Shown here: positions 57,501 through 64,000 of the stretch, in pieces
Numbering within the stretch: the stretch's first letter is position 1
How the letters are laid out: each line of letters begins with the position of its first letter
DNA from: Tubiluchus corallicola
Taxonomy: Eukaryota; Priapulida; Priapulimorpha; Priapulimorphida; Tubiluchidae
Length of the DNA: 64,000 bases
Reading direction: 5' to 3'
Assembly (NCBI GenBank): GCA_030141605.1
Contig: JAQGDQ010000901.1
Location: 1 to 64,000 of the forward strand
Notes under the pieces: generated by a model
The model's input: only the letters and a program-made list of their open reading frames with translations
Told to the model about the DNA's origin: nothing
Database searches by the model: none
Program-made: the position numbers and the translations under genes

Positions 57501-58718
57501 ACTAAGCCACATTCATGGTATCATCCACACCTTGACCGTGCACAAGCAGGAAAAGTGTTAGATGAGCATGGGATGAAGAATGGGATGTATTTAATTCGCC
57601 CAAGCCTTCGCAGGGCTGGCGTTAGTGTGCTGACTATGGTATGTGATAATTCATTATTCAATTATGAAATAGAAATCAGCGGAAGTTGGGTATATATTGG
57701 CACTGGCCCTTTCCTAGATTCCTTGGAACATCTTATCGATCACTACACCCAGTTTCGCGATGGACTGCCAACTACATTAACTATTCCCATTCAAAGCCCA
57801 CATTATAAACCACCCGAAGAGTTGAGTAATTCTCATAATCATAGTGTGCTTGGCGGAACAACGGCTAGACGTGGAATACGCGAAATAAAACGCAAAGATA
57901 TTCACCTTGGAGAAGAAATTGGTGTAGGTGAATATGGATCAGTATTAAAGGGCATTTGGACTGACCCGTCTGGCACGAAGCATGAGGTAGCAGTGAAAAC
58001 TCTACTCGAAGGACATGGGCAGAACAAAGAGTTTTTACGAGAGGCGGATGTGATGATGAAGCTTCACCATGAATGCATTGTAGAGCTGATTGGTATCTGC
58101 CAACATTCGCCTGTAATGATTGTACAAGAACTTCTTCAAATGGGATCAATGCTAGACTTTTTACTGGACCATCCAAATAAAGTCAATCCTGACGAAGATC
58201 TAAAGTTATGGGCTGCGCAGATTGCTTGTGGTATGCACTACCTTGAAGGCCAGAATTTTGTTCACCGTGATCTAGCAGCAAGAAACATTTTACTTGCTAA
58301 CAAGCAGAAAGCTAAAATCAGTGATTTTGGTTTGTCCCGGGCTTGCAAGTTTGAAAAGGATTATTATAAGGCAACAGAAGGCGGACGCTGGCCTGTGAAG
58401 TGGTATGCACCTGAATGCATATATTTCGGGCGGTTCACACATGCCAGTGACGTGTGGAGTTATGGAGTCACTTTGTGGGAAATGTGGACATTTGGAGAGC
58501 AGCCTTACGGAGAGAAGAATGGCCAGCAGGTTCTGGCAATGATAGAAAATAAGGAACGCTTGCCCAGGCCATCAAAATCGCCACGCAAAATCTATGAGAT
58601 CATGCGACGTTGCTGGGAATACGAACCTGAAAAGCGGCCGACTTTTGCCACACTTTATCACATATTTGATACGGATCCAGATTATGGAAAGATTCGGGAA
58701 CTCATTGTGCCACGTTGA
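54509..58718 (+). CDS. Shark/HTK16-like tyrosine kinase, SH2-ankyrin-SH2-kinase
   Basis: Two exons, 54509-54785 and 56743-58718, phase 1, give 750 residues. Residues 1-72 are a Lys-rich leader. SH2-N (about 73-165) has GLFLIRDS with the phosphotyrosine-binding Arg; the usual Trp at its start is absent (ACYFSM). About five ankyrin repeats follow (DGSTALHIAAFNGF, SGYTPLHSACVGN, NGMVPLHVAANYGH). SH2-C begins WYHPHL (about 351) with GMYLIRPS. The kinase (about 479-745) has GVGEYGSV, VAVKTL, HRDLAARN, DFGLSR, a double Tyr in the activation loop (DYYKA) and WPVKWYAPE. All named catalytic residues are present, so it should be active in the cytoplasm downstream of tyrosine-phosphorylated receptors. 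In flies Shark acts with the engulfment receptor Draper. The start is the first in-frame ATG. Confidence 0.95.
55735..56490. repeat. degenerate tandem array in the kinase intron
   Basis: About six diverged units of 100-130 bp. Each contains versions of TTTGCAATGGATTATCATGA, ATAGAAATATACTAGAGCAA, CTGATTGATGGAGTCAGAT and TTCAAGATGGC followed by TCATTTTTGGAGAAA. The second and third units are the most alike. No coding content. Confidence 0.75.
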
Positions 58719-61091
58719 TGAGCAAAGAGTAAATAACGATTTGTGGTGTGCCAAACTCAGATGTTTTTATATAATTATGCTTAATTATTGCCTGCTTTAT
58801 GTGCATGTAATTATGGTCTATTGATTAATTTGTTAACATTAATGTTAATTCAACGAAACTGAATTTTTTTAGTAACTCTTTTTAATTCCCTGAAAGTTAT
58901 TATACACTATTTCGAATAATATTCTCATGATTACTTATTTTGCAGAGAACTTTGCCAGGTATTAAGATTTAGTAACTGTTTTTCATAATGTACAGCAAAT
59001 TACGTATAACTTGAACTGGCATAACTTGAATTCTTGCGCATCTTGAACAGATCTCATGGAACAGATTTTCCTTTTCGTTTTTCCTTTTAACAAACATTAC
59101 GTAACTGGAAATTTGTAATTCGAATTATTGTGCAATTTGAACCGAAATTCCGGCACAGTTCTTAAGAATCTGATTGAAACATTGCACCACATTACGATTT
59201 CAACTGCTAATTCCAGCAAAAATACTAAGATTTCTTGTATTTCCTGAACAGAATGCTGTGCACAATATGGCTTAATGAACGTAGTTTAATGCAGATCACA
59301 ATATTATTATTGCCGAATTCTATTAACTATGCTACTCAGACTACAATGGGGGTGGACCAGTCATTTTATTTTTGATTATTCATAAATATTGTTGTTTGAC
59401 ATGTGATTAAAGGCCCAGTTTGACATTTTCACAGGCTGTAGTTTAACAAGTGCACTGTTTTGTTTTCTTGCAAACATCCGATCTGATCCGAGGTGTTCGA
59501 GTTATACATACTTTACCGTAGTTTTAATATAAATTTTGATCCTCACATAGTAGTAATGTGATAACATAGTATATTCGAAGAATAGTTGTTTTAATAGTAT
59601 TTAATATTTAGTTAAATTAATATTAAGCATACTATATATCAAAGTTGCTGAACCATGAATACTATTACGTACACCTTACATTATTAAAATGATTAAACTT
59701 TATTAATTTGCCAAATCTCCATTTCTTATACATTTACTGTGCATGTAATTGCATAACTGGGGTATTATCAAGTGACATTTGTCATATTACAAATAAGTAT
59801 TTTATAAAGTTATTGTTAACATTAATTATTTAGATAAAACAGGAGCTTAATTTTTTAAATTGTAAAATTGTTGTTTAAACTACAATATCAGAGAATTGGT
59901 AAGTTTCAGGGGAATATATTATATATATATCGTCATATACATGGATCTTTCAATATCCTATGCATAATCAGGTTTATAACTATATTCAAAGAAACTATAG
60001 TCAATAAATAATAATTGTTTTCTTCTCAGTAAGTGCTGATACTAATTTTGATAGATCAGCACATTGTTTATAAAGTTTAAAATGTTAAAAAATTCAGTTT
60101 GAGAGTTTACCATTGTATTAACTTTTTTTACAACTGTAATGTCATTTTACTATAAATCTGAATTTACATTATTTTATGTAATTGCCTTGTTGTTGATATT
60201 ACTTGAAATAAATACTGACAGCTAATTTTATTAACTATAAGAATTTATAAAATTGTTTTAAGCACTGAATTTGTGTCCTACTAAATATTTTTGAATAAAA
60301 ATCAACAACTATTAATCGACATAGCACAGTTAACAGGCTACTGAACTTTGTAACAAGCAGAGGAAAGAAAAATGGAACTATTATACCTTTACAAACTTTC
60401 CAAATTTTTTATAATGAACAATGTCCGTTCTAAAAATAACCCGCTATATAATAAATTTTATTACTTTTTTCTAATGTAATGAAATTAAGCCTATTTGCAT
60501 TACGTTTCATTAACTTGATCAAGAACATAATGTTGCAGGTATGAAGTGAGCATAGAATTAATAAGGAAGTTAACTGAGTAAAGAATGTTTTAATTATATA
60601 GATACAGGCAGTATTTCGACATTCCGAAATACTGAAACTGTGTTAAGCTGGTTTGTTAATTTAAATTACTATAACACATGGAAAATAATTCTGCATGATA
60701 TAGACGGCATTTTTGCACTTTACAAAACATCTGATAACATTTACGTGAAAATCGGCATACATTCAGCCCCCTCCAAAGTTCAATGTAGCTATGCTACCTG
60801 TTTCTGGTCAAACGATTTTTCAACCCCAAATAGCCTCTTGCTAGGATTAATGAAAACCAGTGTACTAGGTCAGAGCAACATGCGAATGGTGCATAGAGAT
60901 GTGGAGCTGTTACGCTTACTGGAGTACAAAAGCATCCTAATAACCTTACACAAATAGTTGTGTTGTTGGTCTACTTATCCCTTAGCTACGATAATGCATG
61001 CAAAATTACTTGCTAGTGTAACTGCCTTCAGCACACAAGTAGCTTAAACTGAACACTAAAATTTAATGATAAGTTACTGACTTTTTTACAG
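58719..61091. other. intergenic region and likely 5'-UTR intron of the hydroxylase gene
   Basis: AT-rich. The last bases (CTTTTTTACAG, ending 61091) form an acceptor just before the next coding exon, so at least one untranslated upstream exon should lie here; I could not locate it. A 105-codon frame at 60640 has no motif. Confidence 0.5.
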
Positions 61092-61103
61092 AGCAGTAAA
61101 AGT

Positions 61104-62633
61104 ATGCAGTGTTTAATTAAAAAATTATTCTTTCTATTTTGTTGTGCATTACTATTAAGTAATTATGTGATCAACTCTCAGGAAGCAACAGAACATAGTT
61201 GTGAACAAAATGATATTGACACTGAAATAGTTCATGATGATGGAAAGTTTGGGGTTGCTAAACAACCACACTTCCTACATGATGTGGAAGACGAAACACT
61301 AGAAGAAGGTAAAAAAGATGCCTTATGTTTGAAGTGCAACATTACAAGTGATTATGATTTTAATATGCAGGGTGTGCTGGACGCAGCCGACGACTTGCTT
61401 GAAAGCAATAAAACTGATGCTGCATTGAAGGTTTACCGGGGTATACTAACACAACATAGTCTAAGTCCAAGAGCTCAGTACGGAATTGCTAGATCACTAG
61501 ATGCAAAAGCAGACGAGGAGAAAAGAAATGAACTGCTAGAACAAAGCATAGATGAATACTATAAACTTGTAAAAATGGACAATGTGCCACAATATCTGAT
61601 GAAGTTAGCAACTGAACGATTAATAGAGCGCATGAGATTTCGCGGCTGGCATTACGATGCTGTGGGTGTTTTGAATGAATTAATTCATCGTTTTCCAGAA
61701 GACTTGTACTTTTATCACCAAAAGGGGTCATTGTACATACTGATGGCAATGCCACATGAAGCTGAAAAAGTGTACAGAGAAATACTGGAAAAGAACTCCG
61801 ATGACGGACTAGCTCAGGCAAATCTTGGATTTATTCTTGATGCACATTACAATGATACAGAAGAAGCGGTGAAGTACCTGTCAGCTGGAATCAAAAGTGA
61901 TGCTGAAGGTGTGCATGACAGTAAGTTTTATATTTACCTTGGAGACGCTCTGATACGTTTAGATCGGAAAGCAGAAGCTTCAGAGATATTCTATAAAGGT
62001 GCCGAAAAAGGTCTGTTTCCGTCTGCTTATCAGCGATCACCTGATAAGTATAACATTGCTGGGCTGACAGCGCGACCCTGGTGGACGGCGGAAGAACTGG
62101 GAAGCGTAGAGGGTGTAAAAATGTTGGAAGATAACTGGGAAGTGATACGCGATGAGGCTTTAGCACAAATGGATGTGAAGAAAGGGGTGTTTCAGTTAGA
62201 TAAACAGAAACTTGCAGAAGAAGGTGAATGGAAACAATTTGTGTTATTTGATCACGGTAAAGTTGTTGAATCTGCTTGCAAGAAAGCTCCACGCACATGC
62301 GGCATAATTAGTCAAATTCCTGGAGCTGCAACATGTCGACGTGGCCGCACAAAATTTTCGGTAATTCAGCCTGGCACTCACATATGGCCGCATGTGGGAC
62401 CAACCAACCAGCGCATACGAGCCCATCTTGGCTTAGTGACACCCCCTGGAGCAAAAATCAGAGTCATCGATGAGGAACGAGAATGGAAAGCTGGAAAAGT
62501 ATTGATATTTGACGACTCGTTTGAACATGAGGTCTGGAACAATGCTGACACATATCGATTGATTTTAATCATTGATTTTTGGCACCCGGATATAAGTAAA
62601 GAATTACAAGATACTCTTGAAGATATTTTGTAG
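61104..62633 (+). CDS. ASPH: aspartyl/asparaginyl beta-hydroxylase (ASPH-like)
   Basis: 509 residues in one uninterrupted exon; ATG at 61104, 12 bases after a splice acceptor, so the 5'-UTR is spliced. An N-terminal hydrophobic segment (LFFLFCCALLLSNYVI) is a signal-anchor: the family acts in the ER lumen, hydroxylating Asp/Asn in EGF-like domains with Fe(II) and 2-oxoglutarate. An acidic linker (residues 27-75) and TPR-like helices (about 85-320) follow. The dioxygenase domain has IWPHVGPTNQRIRAHLGL and VLIFDDSFEHEVWN, which give the two iron His, 45 residues apart as expected, and the oxoglutarate Arg. It ends DFWHPDISKE. The human gene is split into many exons, so a coding region without introns is unusual; retroposition of an ancestral copy is one explanation, but a conserved 5' intron argues against a recent processed copy. 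Confidence 0.95.
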   Translation: MQCLIKKLFFLFCCALLLSNYVINSQEATEHSCEQNDIDTEIVHDDGKFGVAKQPHFLHDVEDETLEEGKKDALCLKCNITSDYDFNMQGVLDAADDLLESNKTDAALKVYRGILTQHSLSPRAQYGIARSLDAKADEEKRNELLEQSIDEYYKLVKMDNVPQYLMKLATERLIERMRFRGWHYDAVGVLNELIHRFPEDLYFYHQKGSLYILMAMPHEAEKVYREILEKNSDDGLAQANLGFILDAHYNDTEEAVKYLSAGIKSDAEGVHDSKFYIYLGDALIRLDRKAEASEIFYKGAEKGLFPSAYQRSPDKYNIAGLTARPWWTAEELGSVEGVKMLEDNWEVIRDEALAQMDVKKGVFQLDKQKLAEEGEWKQFVLFDHGKVVESACKKAPRTCGIISQIPGAATCRRGRTKFSVIQPGTHIWPHVGPTNQRIRAHLGLVTPPGAKIRVIDEEREWKAGKVLIFDDSFEHEVWNNADTYRLILIIDFWHPDISKELQDTLEDIL

Positions 62634-64000
62634 ATAGTATGATGTACCATTCACGTATTATACATCAAAGGTACAGAATAACTTGCTAACAAGATATAAT
62701 CAAACAATATAATGCCACAGAACTCTCTATACAAACTTGTATTTTTATGAAAGAATTTCACGGTAATTTTAATTTTGACCACCAAACCCTTGTAAGAAAG
62801 TGTAATCCACTGAGAAAGTTTATCATCGATAAATTGGCACATGTACCAGAAAAGTGTTTAAATTTTACAATGTAAGGGAGCTGAGGTTACGTATCCCAAA
62901 AAATCTCATATGAGATAAAAATTTCCAGCTATTATCATATTATCATATAGCGATTGCTTCGTGTTTTGTACGGATAATATAGCACGGGTAGGTTAAAGCA
63001 AGATAGGGTTACATTTTTCTTGTACTACAAAAATCAGCAAAAATTATGGTTTTGTAGTTTTTGGTAACATTTCAAATGCCTACATTGCAAAGTACGTCAG
63101 CACGTTCATTGTGATTCTCATATTAACCTATCGATTATAGTACCGTTAAAACTGTGAAACATGAAGGATTCACATCACCATCATGGCCTTTGATATATGA
63201 GAATTTCATGTGGACATCTTAAAGTTTAAAACAGTTTAGTCATTTCAAAAATACATAAGAAGACTAATGCACGTATTCAAAATGCATTCTCAATACAAAC
63301 TACAAAAACTTTGTAGACAGTTATTTTCTGAATAAAGACTGCCACTTTATGCATTTACGTTTTTTTTAAATTGTCTCCTTTTATATATTTTTTGCAATAA
63401 TATTAACTGGTATGCACATTTTTTGGTATATAACTGGAAAATAGTCTAGCTATTTTCTTCTAATTACTCCATCAAGCATCTTCCACAGTAACATAGTTAA
63501 CCAGGGATGACATTACAAGTATGTTACTTTTGAGCATTATTCGTTATCAACTTGTTTTTGTTGTTGTTGTCATAGTCAGCACTATCGCTGCTGCTTGTAA
63601 CAGTGTTTCAAAAATTTATTAGCCATCTATTATTCGTGATAAACTAGGGACTGTAATCTTGAAACCGTGTGTTCAAGAAGTTTCACTATTTTGTGAAGAA
63701 ACTTTATGCATGCAAAATAAATGTCGTAAGTACCGCCTTACGCATAGTAAAATAAAACACTTACAAAATTTTACGTTTAACAACATGGTTAGCATTTCCT
63801 TAACAACAGAAAGTTGTGCTTTAACTGTACTTACTTAAACAAAACAAAGTAAGCGTTACCAACAGTCCAGAATGGCAGCTTGTAGACCACATCTTGTTTG
63901 CTGTCACACTGAATGCCAGAATGACATATTCAGAATTTGTTTACCAGCCATAAATCGAACACAACAGTCAACTTAAATTTGTATCTTTTATCGAAGCTTT
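62634..64000. other. 3' flank of the hydroxylase gene
   Basis: AT-rich sequence with an AATAAA near 63331 that could serve a long 3'-UTR. No exon, RNA gene or bounded repeat seen. Confidence 0.45.

Noticed and set aside
60640-60957. 105-codon plus-strand frame before the hydroxylase gene
   Set aside because: No recognisable domain, no acceptor or donor in phase, base composition like the flanks.
1-64000. CRISPR arrays, operons, ribosome-binding sites, tRNA or rRNA genes
   Set aside because: The spliced genes show a eukaryotic genome; repeats present are tandem or inverted, without spacer pattern, and no tRNA or rRNA sequence was recognised by eye.

Overview
The window is eukaryotic and comes from an animal, most likely an invertebrate. 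It is AT-rich and has long introns with GT-AG borders (one GC-AG). It carries a tyrosine kinase with the order SH2-ankyrin-SH2-kinase (Shark/HTK16 type), a family I know from invertebrates such as Hydra and insects and not from vertebrates. The mix of Ty3/gypsy, LINE, mariner, hAT and Harbinger-type remnants also fits an invertebrate. I cannot name the phylum from sequence alone. Most host genes had to be assembled by eye from exons whose splice sites and phases agree.

Layout: 1-5.6 kb holds a Harbinger-type MITE and a decayed LINE. At 5.8-11.3 kb a small coiled-coil/membrane protein gene (minus) and a gene of unknown function (plus) sit head to head, 175 bp apart. At 13-14.6 kb is a minus-strand leucine-rich-repeat gene ending in a CaaX-like box. 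At 15.1-23.2 kb a nearly intact LTR retrotransposon has inserted into a small MITE; its pol order is protease-integrase-RT-RNase H, as in the Gmr1 group. At 24.7-27.2 kb is a four-exon gene for an unrecognised protein of about 185 residues. At 30.4-50.9 kb two retinol-dehydrogenase-like SDR genes face each other tail to tail; their introns hold a mariner copy, a LINE fragment and a deleted hAT element. At 51.1-54.3 kb is a nested inverted-repeat structure: a 1.7-kb imperfect palindrome, an AT-rich centre and a GT-rich minisatellite. At 54.5-58.7 kb is the Shark/HTK16-like kinase gene, and at 61.1-62.6 kb an aspartyl/asparaginyl beta-hydroxylase gene with its whole coding region in one exon.

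The genes do not form one pathway. The clearest relation is between the two SDR genes, convergent paralogs that share five intron positions and a Cys at the usual catalytic Ser position. The strongest candidates for something undescribed are the 51.1-54.3 kb palindrome/minisatellite unit and the young Gmr1-type element.
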